A stretch of 64,000 bases of DNA. It comes from JADHLJ01 sp038118725. Lineage in GTDB: Bacteria; Pseudomonadota; Alphaproteobacteria; Thalassobaculales; Thalassobaculaceae. Location: NCBI GenBank assembly GCA_038118725.1, contig JAYOIK010000010.1, forward strand, positions 15,670 to 79,669, read 5' to 3'. Shown in pieces: positions 8,301 through 16,863 of the stretch (the stretch's first letter is position 1; each line of letters starts with the position of its first letter). The notes beneath the pieces were generated by a model that saw only the letters and a program-made list of their open reading frames with translations, had not been told where the DNA came from and did no database searches. Made by a program: the position numbers and the translations under genes.

Positions 8301-9293
8301 ATGAAAATCCTCCTTCTCGAAGTCTCGCATTGGCATTACCCGCTCTATATCGAGGCCCTGCTGGACACAGGCGTCGAGATCGTCGGCGTATCGGATCGCG
8401 ATCCCGGGATCCGAGGACGCGAGGCCTCGCGCTTCGGATGCCCCGGCCATGCCGATTGGCGCGTCGCGCTCGCCGAAAGCACGCCGGACGCCGCGATTGC
8501 CTTTGGTCGCCACGCCGAGATGCCGGAGATCGCCCGCGCGCTGATCCACCACCGCATCCCCTTCGCGCTGGAAAAGCCGGCGGGGTTGACCGCCGAGGAC
8601 GCCGAGGCCCTCAACCGCGAGGCAAAAGCGGCGGGCATCCCGGTCGCGGTGCCGCTGGTGCAAAGGGTCGGGCCGCTACAAGCCCTGTTGGACCGGCTGA
8701 TCGAGGACGAGGGCGCGCGCTTTACAATGACGTCCTGGCGCTTCAACGCCGGCCCGCCGAGCCGTTATCCGGTCTCGGGCAACGGCTGGATGCTGGACCC
8801 GGAGATCAGCGGCGGCGGCTGCCTGATCAATCTCGGCGCGCATTTCATCGATCTGGCGCTTGGCCTGCTGCCGAACCCGCCGGACCGGGTCCACGCCCAT
8901 ATCGACAACAGCCTGCACGGCGAGGCGATCGAGGATACGGCTCTGTTGAGCATCTCGGCGGATGGCGGCGGACGGGCGCTGATCGAGACCGGCTACAATT
9001 TTCCGGATTCCCCGGACAAGCGGGAATACTCCTTCAGCCTGGCAAGCGCCGGCCACTATGTGCAAACCCGCCCCGGCGGCGTCGCCATCCACCGCCCCGG
9101 CGCGCCGGTCGAACTGGTCGACATGAACCTCGATTCCGATCCGATGTACGGGCTTTTCACCGAACGCTTCCTCTCCGATCTCGCGGCGGGCCGACCGCTT
9201 TCTCCCGGCCTCGCGGACTTGGTTCCGGCGATGCGGATCATCGACGCGGCGTATCTGTCGGCGCGGGAGAAGCGGGTGGTGGAGTTTCGTTGA
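8301..9293 (+). CDS. Gfo/Idh/MocA-family NAD(P)-dependent oxidoreductase
   Basis: A 330-residue protein. The N-terminal Rossmann-like half contains the family EKP motif (FALEKPAG), where the Lys is catalytic, and the C-terminal half has the GGGCLINLGAHFIDLALG signature with a conserved histidine. Family members oxidise or reduce sugars, inositols and related polyols using NAD(P). The start at 8301 is chosen over a TTG at 8274 because the residues from MKILLLEVSHW match the first strand. It is divergent from the EthD-like gene and convergent with the SDR gene at 9315. Confidence 0.85.
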   Translation: MKILLLEVSHWHYPLYIEALLDTGVEIVGVSDRDPGIRGREASRFGCPGHADWRVALAESTPDAAIAFGRHAEMPEIARALIHHRIPFALEKPAGLTAEDAEALNREAKAAGIPVAVPLVQRVGPLQALLDRLIEDEGARFTMTSWRFNAGPPSRYPVSGNGWMLDPEISGGGCLINLGAHFIDLALGLLPNPPDRVHAHIDNSLHGEAIEDTALLSISADGGGRALIETGYNFPDSPDKREYSFSLASAGHYVQTRPGGVAIHRPGAPVELVDMNLDSDPMYGLFTERFLSDLAAGRPLSPGLADLVPAMRIIDAAYLSAREKRVVEFR

Positions 9294-9314
9294 GGATTTG
9301 CCTCCCGCGCGGTC

Positions 9315-10082
9315 TCAGCGCGCGGTCCAGCCGCCGTCGACCACCAGGCTGGTGCCGGTGACCATGGCCGAGGCCGGGGCGGCGAGATAGACGACCGCGT
9401 CGGCGACATCCTCGACCTGGCCGAGCTTGCCCATGGGGATGCGTTCCAACACGTCCTTGGCGAAGGCCGGGTCCTTGAGGAAACCCTTGGCGAGGGGCGT
9501 TTCCACAAAGGTCGGGCCGACCGAGTTGGTGCGGATGCCGTGCGGCGCGAGTTCGACCCCCATGGCCTTGGTCAGCCCTTCGATCGCGTGCTTGCTGGCG
9601 CAGTAAGCCGTGCGAAGCGGCGCGCCGACATGCCCCATCTGCGAGGACATGTGGATGATCGAGCCGCCCTTGCCGCGTTCGACCATGCCCCGCGCCACCG
9701 CCTGGGCCATCAGATAGGCGCCGCGCAGGTTCAGGTTGAGGATCGTGTCGAGATGCTCCAGCGACACCTCGAGGAACGGCTCCGGGATATTGGTCCCCGC
9801 GTTATTCACGAGAATGTCGATCGGGCCCAGCGACGGCACCACCTCGGCGATGGCGGCGGGATCGGCGGCGTCGCAGACTGCGGTGCGCGCGATCCCGCCA
9901 TCCGCCTCGATCCGCGCCTTCAGGGCATCGAGTTCACTCTGGGTGCGGCTCATCAGGATCACCTCCGCGCCCGCCTCGGATAGCGCAATGGCGCAGGCTT
10001 CTCCCAGGCCGCGACCGGCCCCGGTCACCAGGGCGACAAGACCATCCAGACGAAATCGATCGGGCGAGCGGGTGCGGGACAT
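9315..10082 (-). CDS. short-chain dehydrogenase/reductase (SDR)
   Basis: A 255-residue classical SDR. It has the cofactor motif TGAGRGLGEA near the N-terminus, an NNAGTN motif, a catalytic Ser in IIHMSSQMG, and YCASKHAIEG supplying the Tyr-x-x-x-Lys pair. The C-terminal VYLAAPASAMVTGTSLVVDGG is typical of the FabG or glucose-dehydrogenase type. The ATG at 10082 is preferred; a start at 10121 would add 13 residues. It is divergent from padR, whose palindromic upstream site could also control this gene. The substrate is unknown. Confidence 0.85.
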   Translation of the reverse strand: MSRTRSPDRFRLDGLVALVTGAGRGLGEACAIALSEAGAEVILMSRTQSELDALKARIEADGGIARTAVCDAADPAAIAEVVPSLGPIDILVNNAGTNIPEPFLEVSLEHLDTILNLNLRGAYLMAQAVARGMVERGKGGSIIHMSSQMGHVGAPLRTAYCASKHAIEGLTKAMGVELAPHGIRTNSVGPTFVETPLAKGFLKDPAFAKDVLERIPMGKLGQVEDVADAVVYLAAPASAMVTGTSLVVDGGWTAR

Positions 10083-10204
10083 GGGCGAAACTCCGTAATG
10101 CGACGGCTGGACTGAAATCATCGGGCGCCGGCGCCCGTGCCCCCCGTCTTAGAGAAATTTCGCGGCTGGGAAAACGCCCTATCTTGCAATATCTCATAAC
10201 AACC

Positions 10205-10217
10205 CCTTATTATAAGG
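10205..10217. promoter_or_regulatory. palindrome abutting the padR start, candidate PadR operator
   Basis: CCTTATTATAAGG is a 13-bp near-perfect palindrome ending one base before the padR start codon, in an AT-rich spacer between the divergent SDR and padR genes. Its right half would overlap the ribosome-binding site. An autoregulatory operator is inferred, not demonstrated. Confidence 0.4.
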
Positions 10218-10218
10218 T

Positions 10219-10776
10219 ATGCAGCCCAACCGCACCAAATACGCCCTCCTCGGCTTTCTCTCGCGGGGCGAGAGCAGCGCCTATCGCCTGCAGGAGACGA
10301 TCGCCGGGTCGGTGGCGAATTTCTGGCGCGAGAATGACGGACGGGTCTACCCGATCCTCGCCAAGATGGAGGCCGAGGGCCTGGTCACGGCGCGCGAGGA
10401 AGCGACCGGCGGGCGTAAGGCCAAGATCCACACGATCACCGACGCGGGCCTCGCGGCGCTTGACGAATGGCTCGCCGAGGACCCGGTACCCCGCCCGCCG
10501 CGCAATGAGCTGTTGCTGAAGATGTTCTTCGGATATCGGCGGGACCCGGCGACCTTGGACGGATGGTTGAAGGACAAAATCACCGAATCCGACGCCGATC
10601 TCGCGCGGTTCGCCAAGGTTCGCTCAAGGCTTGAGGGCATGCTCTCGGATGTGCCCGACGCGGCGTACTGGTTGATGACCCTGGACTATGGAGAGCGTCG
10701 CGCCGCGTTCGAAAAGGACTGGGCGTCGGCGTGCCGGGAGAGGCTTAAGGATCCGAGCCGAGGGGAAGAGGCATGA
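10219..10776 (+). CDS. PadR-family transcriptional regulator
   Basis: A 185-residue regulator with an N-terminal winged helix beginning RTKYALLGFLSRGESSAYRL, a wing region containing NDGRVYPILAKMEAEG, and a C-terminal helical dimerisation domain (Vir_C-like, about residues 95-180). This layout is that of PadR/Vir-type repressors, which usually sense phenolic acids, drugs or lipids. Its stop overlaps the start of the DUF2306 gene by 4 bp, so it probably controls its own two-gene operon and perhaps the divergent SDR. The palindrome immediately upstream is a candidate operator. Confidence 0.88.
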   Translation: MQPNRTKYALLGFLSRGESSAYRLQETIAGSVANFWRENDGRVYPILAKMEAEGLVTAREEATGGRKAKIHTITDAGLAALDEWLAEDPVPRPPRNELLLKMFFGYRRDPATLDGWLKDKITESDADLARFAKVRSRLEGMLSDVPDAAYWLMTLDYGERRAAFEKDWASACRERLKDPSRGEEA

Positions 10777-11153
10777 CCGAGGACGTCATCATGTTCCTGC
10801 ATCTCGGCGCGGCCCTGGTGGCGCTCGTGCTCGGGATCGTCAATCTGGCCGGCGCCAAGGGCACTCCGAGGCACCGGGCCATCGGTTGGATCTGGATCGC
10901 GGCGATGCTGGCCGTGACCTTGCCGTCCCTTGGCCTCAGGGAGATCAATCCCGGCGGGTTCAGCTGGATTCACGGCCTGACGGTCATCACCATGGTCACC
11001 ATGGTCGGCGCGATCTGGGCGATCAAGCGGGGCCGGGTTCGCGCCCATCAGCGGATGATGCTTGGCATGATGTCCGGCCTGACCATCGCCGGAATCTTCA
11101 CGCTGCTGCCGGGACGATTTTTGGGCAACCTCTTGTTCTTCGGCGGTGGCTGA
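10773..11153 (+). CDS. DUF2306-type four-helix membrane protein
   Basis: A 126-residue protein with four hydrophobic helices. The histidines of FLHLGAA, TPRHRAIGW, FSWIHGLT and RAHQRMMLGMM match the DUF2306 family, small integral membrane proteins that may bind a metal or heme but have no proven role. It is translationally coupled to the PadR regulator by an ATGA overlap, so PadR probably controls it. The C-terminus is short. A repeat element follows. Confidence 0.75.
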   Translation: MTEDVIMFLHLGAALVALVLGIVNLAGAKGTPRHRAIGWIWIAAMLAVTLPSLGLREINPGGFSWIHGLTVITMVTMVGAIWAIKRGRVRAHQRMMLGMMSGLTIAGIFTLLPGRFLGNLLFFGGG

Positions 11154-11182
11154 ACGAAGGCATGCCTTGCAAACCCCAACAG

Positions 11183-11302
11183 CCGTCGCCCTGACGGAGG
11201 TTGGGGCTTATGCCGTGATGGCCGCCATGGAGAGAGACGGTCACCGTTTCGCCACATGATCCAAGCCGGCGGCAAGAACCATTGCCTTCGCAAGGGCGAC
11301 GC
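11183..11302. repeat. MITE-like inverted-repeat element, copy A2
   Basis: About 120 bp with diverged arms of the same type as the element at 5183. Read on the minus strand, its interior shares the string TGCCGCCGGC and a GTGGCGAAA segment with the copy at 15453. It fills the spacer between the DUF2306 gene and the HisD paralogue. Confidence 0.7.
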
Positions 11303-11335
11303 GTGGCGAGGACGGACACCCCCTGGCGCGGAAGA

Positions 11336-12625
11336 TCAACCCGTATTCTTGCCGCCATAGCGCCGCACGCGGATATCAGCCTGTTCCTGGTGGCCGGCGA
11401 AGCCCTCGATGGCGCAGAGCCGCGAGCAATACTCGCCGATCATGGCGCTGGCCTCGGGCGTGGTAACCCGCTGATAGGTGCAGGTCTTCAGGAACTTGCC
11501 GACCCAAAGCCCGCCGGTATAGCGCGCGGCTTTCTTCGTGGGCAGGGTGTGGTTGGTGCCGATCACCTTGTCGCCATAGGAAACATTGGTCTCCGGGCCG
11601 AGGAACAGCGCGCCGTAATTGGTCATGTTCTCCAGGAACCAGTTCGGATCGCGGGTCATCACCTGGACATGCTCGGAGGCGATGTCGTCGGCCACCGCCA
11701 GCATCTCGGCCTCGTCCTCGCAGACGATCACCTGACCATGATCGCGCCAGGCCTGCCCCGCGATCTCGGCGGTCGGAAGGACGGTAAGCTGGCGCTCCAC
11801 CTCGGCCATGGTGTCGCGGGCCAGTTTCTCGGAATTGGTCACCAGGATCGCCGGCGAGGTCGGGCCGTGTTCCGCCTGCCCCAACAGATCGGTGGCGCAG
11901 ATCTCGCCGTCCACCGTCTCGTCGGCGATCACCAGGGTCTCGGTCGGTCCGGCGAAGAGGTCGATGCCAACCCGGCCATAGAGCTGTCGCTTGGCCTCGG
12001 CTACGAAGGCATTACCCGGTCCGACCAGCATGTCGACTCCAGCGATGGTCTCGGTTCCGAGCGCCATGGCGCCCACCGCCTGGATTCCGCCGAGACAGTA
12101 GATCTCGTCCACGCCGCCGAGATGCATGGCGGTGACCACGGCCGGGTTCGGCTCGCCATTGAAGGGCGGCGAGGCGGCGATGATCCGCTTCACCCCGGCG
12201 ACACCGGCGGTCACGATGCTCATATGCGCCGAGGCGACCATCGGGTATTTGCCCCCGGGCACGTAGCAGCCGATGGCGTTCACCGGGATGTTCTTGTGCC
12301 CCAGCACCACGCCCGGCAGGGTCTCGACCTCGACATCCTTCAAGGCGTCGCGCTGGATCTTGGCGAAGTTTCGGACCTGCTCCTGGGCGAACTTGATATC
12401 GGTGATGTCCTGGGCGCTCATCCGGGAGAGACAGGCCTCGATCTCTTGCTCGGAAAGCCGGAAGCTCTCGCGCTCCCAGCCGTCGAACTTGGCGGACAAC
12501 TCGGCGACGGCGGCATCGCCCCGGCTCTCGATCTCGGCCAGGGTTGCCTCGACGATTGCCCTTACCTTGGCGTTCTCCTCGGCCTTCTCGGTTTCGGATT
12601 GTCCGGATTTCAGATACCGCGCCAT
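11336..12625 (-). CDS. HisD-family dehydrogenase, likely HpsN-like paralogue
   Basis: A 429-residue member of the histidinol dehydrogenase family. The zinc/active-site regions are present: LLGQAEHGP (Gln and His ligands), SYGDKVIGTNHTLPT (Asp and the GTNH catalytic region) and a C-terminal EGFAGHQ histidine. No other his genes are nearby. The segment GGLWVGKFLKT differs from the corresponding region of biosynthetic HisD, as in the catabolic HisD-like enzymes such as the sulfopropanediol dehydrogenase HpsN. The family is confident and the sulfonate or polyol role is inference. The ATG at 12625 is preferred over 12640. Confidence 0.8.
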   Translation of the reverse strand: MARYLKSGQSETEKAEENAKVRAIVEATLAEIESRGDAAVAELSAKFDGWERESFRLSEQEIEACLSRMSAQDITDIKFAQEQVRNFAKIQRDALKDVEVETLPGVVLGHKNIPVNAIGCYVPGGKYPMVASAHMSIVTAGVAGVKRIIAASPPFNGEPNPAVVTAMHLGGVDEIYCLGGIQAVGAMALGTETIAGVDMLVGPGNAFVAEAKRQLYGRVGIDLFAGPTETLVIADETVDGEICATDLLGQAEHGPTSPAILVTNSEKLARDTMAEVERQLTVLPTAEIAGQAWRDHGQVIVCEDEAEMLAVADDIASEHVQVMTRDPNWFLENMTNYGALFLGPETNVSYGDKVIGTNHTLPTKKAARYTGGLWVGKFLKTCTYQRVTTPEASAMIGEYCSRLCAIEGFAGHQEQADIRVRRYGGKNTG

Positions 12626-12714
12626 GGTCCACCGCTCCATGCAAGTTCAAGTCGGCGTGGTTCTAACAGCTTGTCCCCGATGGCCCAAGCCCCTCGGGCC
12701 GGCGTGGTCCTTGC

Positions 12715-13155
12715 CTAATCGGTGGTATCAAGGATCGACCACAGCGCCGCCCTGGGCTTCAACAGATCCTCAAGCGTATAACGGTCAAGCACCCCGACGA
12801 AGGCGGCCAACGCCTCGTCGAGGACCCGAGGCAAGGCGCAAGCCGGTGCGATCGGACAGGTATTGCTCGGCGGATCGAAGCACTCGACGATCCGCATGTC
12901 ATCCTCGCAAGCTCGGACCACGGCGCCGATATTGATGTCCTTCGGTTGTAGCGCCAAACGCATGCCGCCGCCGCGCCCCCGCGTGGTGGCGACGAAACCG
13001 GCCAAGGCCAAACGGTGAACCACTTTCATCAAGTGGTTTTCCGAAATCCCGTAGGCGCCCGAAATCGCCTTGATGGTCACCAGTCCGTCCTCTGGAGAGG
13101 CGCCGAGATACATGAGAACCCGCAGGGCATAATCGGTGTGCACGGTGAAGCGCAT
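12715..13155 (-). CDS. Rrf2-family regulator, NsrR-like
   Basis: A 146-residue Rrf2 protein. It has an N-terminal winged helix (TVHTDYALRVLMYLG, then SENHLMKVVHRLA) and three cysteines, C92, C100 and C106, in the position where NsrR carries its nitric-oxide-sensitive Fe-S cluster. The PIAPAC segment is typical of NsrR-like proteins. It is divergent from a truncated haemoglobin gene, with two candidate NsrR-type palindromes between them. This strongly suggests a nitric-oxide-responsive repressor. The symbol nsrR is withheld because the C-x7-C spacing is longer than I recall for the studied proteins. Confidence 0.82.
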   Translation of the reverse strand: MRFTVHTDYALRVLMYLGASPEDGLVTIKAISGAYGISENHLMKVVHRLALAGFVATTRGRGGGMRLALQPKDINIGAVVRACEDDMRIVECFDPPSNTCPIAPACALPRVLDEALAAFVGVLDRYTLEDLLKPRAALWSILDTTD

Positions 13156-13176
13156 GAGGGCCCCCTTGATTCACAA

Positions 13177-13199
13177 AAGATGTATTATAAATATTGATT
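13177..13199. promoter_or_regulatory. candidate NsrR-type operator 1
   Basis: An AT-rich 23-bp imperfect palindrome whose left half AAGATGTATTA closely fits the NsrR half-site AAGATGYATTT and whose right half is weaker. It lies between the divergent Rrf2 and haemoglobin genes. The match is by eye. Confidence 0.45.
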
Positions 13200-13217
13200 T
13201 TAGGCAATCCACGATAT

Positions 13218-13240
13218 AAAGTGCATTTTCAATATACCTT
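13218..13240. promoter_or_regulatory. candidate NsrR-type operator 2
   Basis: A second 23-bp imperfect palindrome (left half AAAGTGCATTT, right half CAATATACCTT), 17 bp before the haemoglobin ATG. It resembles the AAGATGYATTT inverted half-site pattern of NsrR. The match is by eye. Confidence 0.45.
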
Positions 13241-13256
13241 AAAGACGGGCCATGCC

Positions 13257-13652
13257 ATGGCGGCGGCAACCGAGGCGTTGATCGAAGAGGTTGTCCGAGG
13301 TTTTTACACTCGCGTTCGCGACAATCCGGATCTCGGCCCGATCTTCGACGGCGCGATCGAGGATTGGGAGCCGCATCTTCTAAAGATGATGGACTTCTGG
13401 TCGGCGGTGATGCTGTCGACCCGCCGGTTCAAGGGTAACCCTGTCTTGAAACACAACGCGCTCGGCGGCGTGACACCGGCGCATTTCGATACCTGGCTCG
13501 GCCTGTTCCGAGAGAATGCCCGGGAGCTCTGCGTGCCTGAAATCGCCGATGAGTTTATCCGCAAGGCCGAGATGATCGCGGAAAGCTTGAAACTCGCGAA
13601 GTTCGGCGTGCCGGGGATTCCCCGCGCACGCTCCGCCGGTGGGCCGCTCTAG
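13257..13652 (+). CDS. group III truncated haemoglobin
   Basis: A 131-residue globin of the trHb group III type. The N-terminal helix has VVRGFYTRVRDNPDLGPIF, and the PAHFDTWLGLF segment carries the proximal histidine (His76). The ATG at 13257 is chosen because the longer frame from the TTG at 13194 would be translated through the operator region. Truncated haemoglobins of this group are linked to nitric-oxide or oxygen chemistry. Divergence from an NsrR-like regulator supports a nitric-oxide detoxification or signalling role, which remains inference. Confidence 0.88.
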   Translation: MAAATEALIEEVVRGFYTRVRDNPDLGPIFDGAIEDWEPHLLKMMDFWSAVMLSTRRFKGNPVLKHNALGGVTPAHFDTWLGLFRENARELCVPEIADEFIRKAEMIAESLKLAKFGVPGIPRARSAGGPL

Positions 13653-13682
13653 AAGCGCCTCGGAGACCTTCGCCCCGATGGG

Positions 13683-15317
13683 CTAGCGTTCATACACCAC
13701 CCGGCCGCCGAGCACCGTCATGTCGACCTTGATGTCCTTGATCTCGCTCGGATCAACGGCGAACAGATCCCGCTCCAGCACCGCCAGATCGGCGAGCTTG
13801 CCGACTTCGATCGAGCCTTTCAGATGCTCCTCGCGCCCCGCGAAGGCCCCGAGCCAGGTATAGGCGCGCAGGGCCTCCATCGGCGTTACCGCCTGGCGCT
13901 TGTCCAGATCGCCGCCGGTATCCGTTTCCCGGTTTACCATGGCGTGCAGGGCGGTGAAGGGATTGGCCTTGCAGATCATCGCGTCCGAATGCCCCGGCGC
14001 CGGCACGCCGGCGTCGATCAGAGCCCGATGCGGCCACATATCCACCATCGCCTCCGCCCCTCGATTGGCGCGATAGGCGTCGCCAAGCTCGAACATGAAA
14101 CCGGTGGCCGAACTGTCGATGACGCCGGCCTTCTTGAGCCGGGCGAGAATCGCCGGGGTGACATGACAGCAATGCTCGACCCGCATCCGATGATCCTCGC
14201 GCGGCGCGGCGGCAAGACACGCCTCGATCGCGTCCAGCGCGAAATCAATGCCCCGGTCGCCGACGCCCTCGATCATGACCTGCAAACCGGCCCGATGCGC
14301 GGCGATGGCGCGGGTCTTGAGATCCTCCAGCTCGTACAGCAGCACGCCGGTATTGGGCACCGGCTCGCCCTTGATCGGGGTGCCGACATAGGACGTGTGG
14401 TAGGCCGCCGTGCGCCCGCTGGTGGAGCAATCGGGGCACCATTCGACCCCGATGATCCGCACATCGTCATCACCAAAGCCGGATTGAATACCCGAGGCGA
14501 CGAAGGACTCGATCAACCCCTCCTCGCGACCACTGACGATGATCCCAACCCGCATGGTGAGCCGCGATTGCTCCTTCATCAACTGATAGGCGCGGATCGC
14601 CCGGCCCGGGGTAAGGGAGTTGTAAACGGTGGTAATGCCGACGCTGTTCCAATCGGCGAAAACCCGCTCCAAACCCTCGGCGATGCTCTCGGGCGTATCG
14701 CCGTCATGCACCCGGTCAAGAAAGATATGCGCCGCCGTCTCGCGGACAAGTCCGGTAAAGGCGCCGGTCTCGGGATGGCGGTCGAACTGACCGAAGGGAG
14801 GGTCCGCCGCGTCCGGCGCGATACCGCAGACCGCGAAGGCTCGCGAATTCGCCAAGCCGAGATGACCGTCGGTGCGCAAGATAAAAAGCGGCCGCCCCCC
14901 ACTCGCGGCGTCAAGCTCGGCGAGACTGGGATAGCCGCCGGACTTGTTCTCGTTCAACCGATAGCCGACGAACCAGTCATCCGGTCCGAGCCTGGCGCAG
15001 CTCTCCTCGATCCGGGAGAGCAACACCGCGCGGTCTGCCACGTGGTCCGGTGACAGCTCATGCCAGCTCATCAATCGCGCGGCATAGGCGTCGGGATGAC
15101 AATGGGAGTCGACGATGCCTGGGATGATCCGCCTTCCGGCCGCGTCGATCACCCGCGTCCCGGGGCCGGCATGCGCCATCGCCTTGGCGTCGTCTCCGAC
15201 TACGATGAAACGCCCGTCCGCCACCGCGAGGGCCTCGGCCTCCCTTGGCGCTTCCGCTGGCGTTTCGGCGGCCATCGTGGTGACCTTGGCATTGGTAATG
15301 ATCAAGTCGGCGTGCAT
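13683..15317 (-). CDS. YtcJ-like amidohydrolase
   Basis: A 544-residue metal-dependent hydrolase of the amidohydrolase superfamily. It has the metal-binding HxH in GIVDSHCHPD, a second histidine region (RVEHCCHVTPAIL) and a C-terminal aspartate region (PGHSDAMICKANP). The C-terminal strand segment VGKLADLAVLERD is typical of YtcJ-type amidohydrolases acting on N-acyl or cyclic amide substrates. The substrate is not readable. It is convergent with the haemoglobin gene, 30 bp apart, and is probably transcribed alone. Confidence 0.85.
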   Translation of the reverse strand: MHADLIITNAKVTTMAAETPAEAPREAEALAVADGRFIVVGDDAKAMAHAGPGTRVIDAAGRRIIPGIVDSHCHPDAYAARLMSWHELSPDHVADRAVLLSRIEESCARLGPDDWFVGYRLNENKSGGYPSLAELDAASGGRPLFILRTDGHLGLANSRAFAVCGIAPDAADPPFGQFDRHPETGAFTGLVRETAAHIFLDRVHDGDTPESIAEGLERVFADWNSVGITTVYNSLTPGRAIRAYQLMKEQSRLTMRVGIIVSGREEGLIESFVASGIQSGFGDDDVRIIGVEWCPDCSTSGRTAAYHTSYVGTPIKGEPVPNTGVLLYELEDLKTRAIAAHRAGLQVMIEGVGDRGIDFALDAIEACLAAAPREDHRMRVEHCCHVTPAILARLKKAGVIDSSATGFMFELGDAYRANRGAEAMVDMWPHRALIDAGVPAPGHSDAMICKANPFTALHAMVNRETDTGGDLDKRQAVTPMEALRAYTWLGAFAGREEHLKGSIEVGKLADLAVLERDLFAVDPSEIKDIKVDMTVLGGRVVYER

Positions 15318-15452
15318 GATGACCCTGGAAATCGCGAGAAAGACCTAGACCGGAGTGGACAACACCGCGTCACCCGCCGCAAGCGATCTTGTGTCGGAAG
15401 CGCGCGGGCGGGCGACCAATGCGCCTCCACGCCGGTCCCCACTCTCCTCCCT

Positions 15453-15569
15453 CCTCGCCCTGACCAAAGTCAGGGCTTTTGCCGCCGGCCCTGGATTCGT
15501 GGCGAAATGGTTACCGCCTTGCCCGTGGCGATGATCGCGGCAAAAGCCCTAGCCTTCGCCAGGGCGACC
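15453..15569. repeat. MITE-like inverted-repeat element, copy A3
   Basis: About 117 bp with arms around 15453-15485 and 15537-15569, related to the elements at 5183, 11183 and 48277. It occupies part of the roughly 400-bp spacer 15318-15721. I see no gene in the rest of that spacer. Confidence 0.75.
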
Positions 15570-15721
15570 GAACGGGAGGGCCACCCCTTCACCAGGGCGG
15601 CGGGTTCACGAAGCCACGCCCAGCCTTGGGATTTTCCCGGACGGCAATGACCCTTCGGCAGGATGACGGCGATGGAACAAATTGTCTTGGTTTCCTACAG
15701 AGAAGCCCTAAGGTTTAAGTC

Positions 15722-16848
15722 ATGAGTTACGCCATCAAGCCGAGAACACAAGAGGGCGAGCGCGCCATCGCTCTCGCGGAAGGGCTGCTCGAACGATTTC
15801 GCGCCCGGGCCGACGCGGCGGATCGGGCGAACGAGATTTGCCCGGACAACTACCGGGACATGCAAGGCGAGGGCGTCGCGGCGGCCTTCGTTCCCGAGGC
15901 GNNNNNNNNNNNNNNNNNNNNNNNNNNNNNNNNNNNNNNNNNNNNNNNNNNNNNNNNNNNNNNNNNNNNNNNNNNNNNNNNNNNNNNNNNNNNNNNNNNN
16001 NCGAGGCGGTTGGTCGGGGCGAGGTCCTGATCTGCTCGACCACGACCGAGCGTGGCACCGACAATCTGCACCCACTGACGGAGGCGCGCCGCGACGGCGA
16101 CGGGTGGAGCCTCCACGGCACCAAGTATTTCGTCACCATGTCACCGCTTGCGACCCATGTCGCGACCAATGTTCGGATAAGGGACGAGGACGGCGATCAT
16201 ATCGCCAATGTCCTCCTGCCGATGGACGCGCCCGGCCTGTCCCAGGGCAACGATTGGGACGCGTTGGGCATGCGCGCCTCGGGCAGTCAATCGCTGACAT
16301 TCGAGGGCTGCCGAGCGCCGCTTGACGCGCTCAGGGTGATCGGCCCTTGGGGGCGGTGGAGCACGCCGGTTCTGGTGAACCGAACCCTCGCCAACGTCCC
16401 GCTGGTCGGCGCCTTCCTGGGCATCGCGGAAACCGCCATGGAAGTCGCGATGGACGGCCAATCGAAAGCGAGTGCGCGCACCGGCGCCCACCACGCGCTG
16501 GCCGAGATGGAGATAAAACTGGCCACCGCCCGGAGCATTCTGGCGCGGCTCGGCGAGACCCTGGACGCCTTCATGGAGGCAAGCGACGAAGGCCGCGCCG
16601 CCACTTATGAGCAGGGTCATGCGCTGATGAAGGATTATCAGAGCGCGAAATGGGTGGTGAACCGCAACGCCATCGATATCGTCGGCCAGGCGATGGATCT
16701 GAGCGGCGGCGGCGGCTTCATGGCGCGCAACCCACTCTCCCGGCTCTATCGAGACGTCCGCGCGGGACCTTTCATGCAGCCGTATTCCCCGGTGGACGCG
16801 CGCGCCTATATCGGCAAGGTTCTGGTTGGGGATCTTCCCGAGGAATAG
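15722..16848 (+). CDS. acyl-CoA dehydrogenase-family protein, interrupted by an assembly gap
   Basis: The N-terminal part (60 residues from MSYAIKPRTQEGE) and the C-terminal part (from EAVGRGEVLICSTTTERGTDN) are in different reading frames across 100 Ns. Both belong to one acyl-CoA-dehydrogenase-fold flavoprotein: the mid-domain STTTERGTDN, the GTKYFVT and GMRASGSQSLTF strands and a C-terminal four-helix bundle are present. About 60-70 residues appear to be missing compared with usual family members, so the true gap is nearer 200 bp. The change of frame is a gap artefact, not a mutation. It sits 15 bp upstream of the DASS carrier gene and is probably cotranscribed with it. Confidence 0.8.
15902..16001. 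other. assembly gap (100 N)
   Basis: A placeholder gap within the acyl-CoA dehydrogenase gene. The flanks share only 7 bp (cgaggcg), which is too little to treat the contigs as overlapping. Confidence 0.99.
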
Positions 16849-16863
16849 GCGGAACCGATAGAG

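Noticed and set aside
7515..8663. Extended 382-codon version of the EthD-like gene
   Set aside because: The extra N-terminal part runs antisense through the Gfo/Idh/MocA gene and lacks family similarity. The start at 8204 is more credible.
11282..12718. 478-codon open frame on the + strand opposite the HisD paralogue
   Set aside because: Antisense shadow; the HisD motifs are unambiguous on the minus strand.
15895..16008. 7-bp identity (cgaggcg) across the first gap as a sign of contig overlap
   Set aside because: Joining there would keep the frame but delete about 60 conserved residues. Seven bases can match by chance in this GC-rich sequence.
15722..16848. Frameshift within the acyl-CoA dehydrogenase gene
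   Set aside because: The frame change falls exactly on the 100-N block, whose length is a placeholder.
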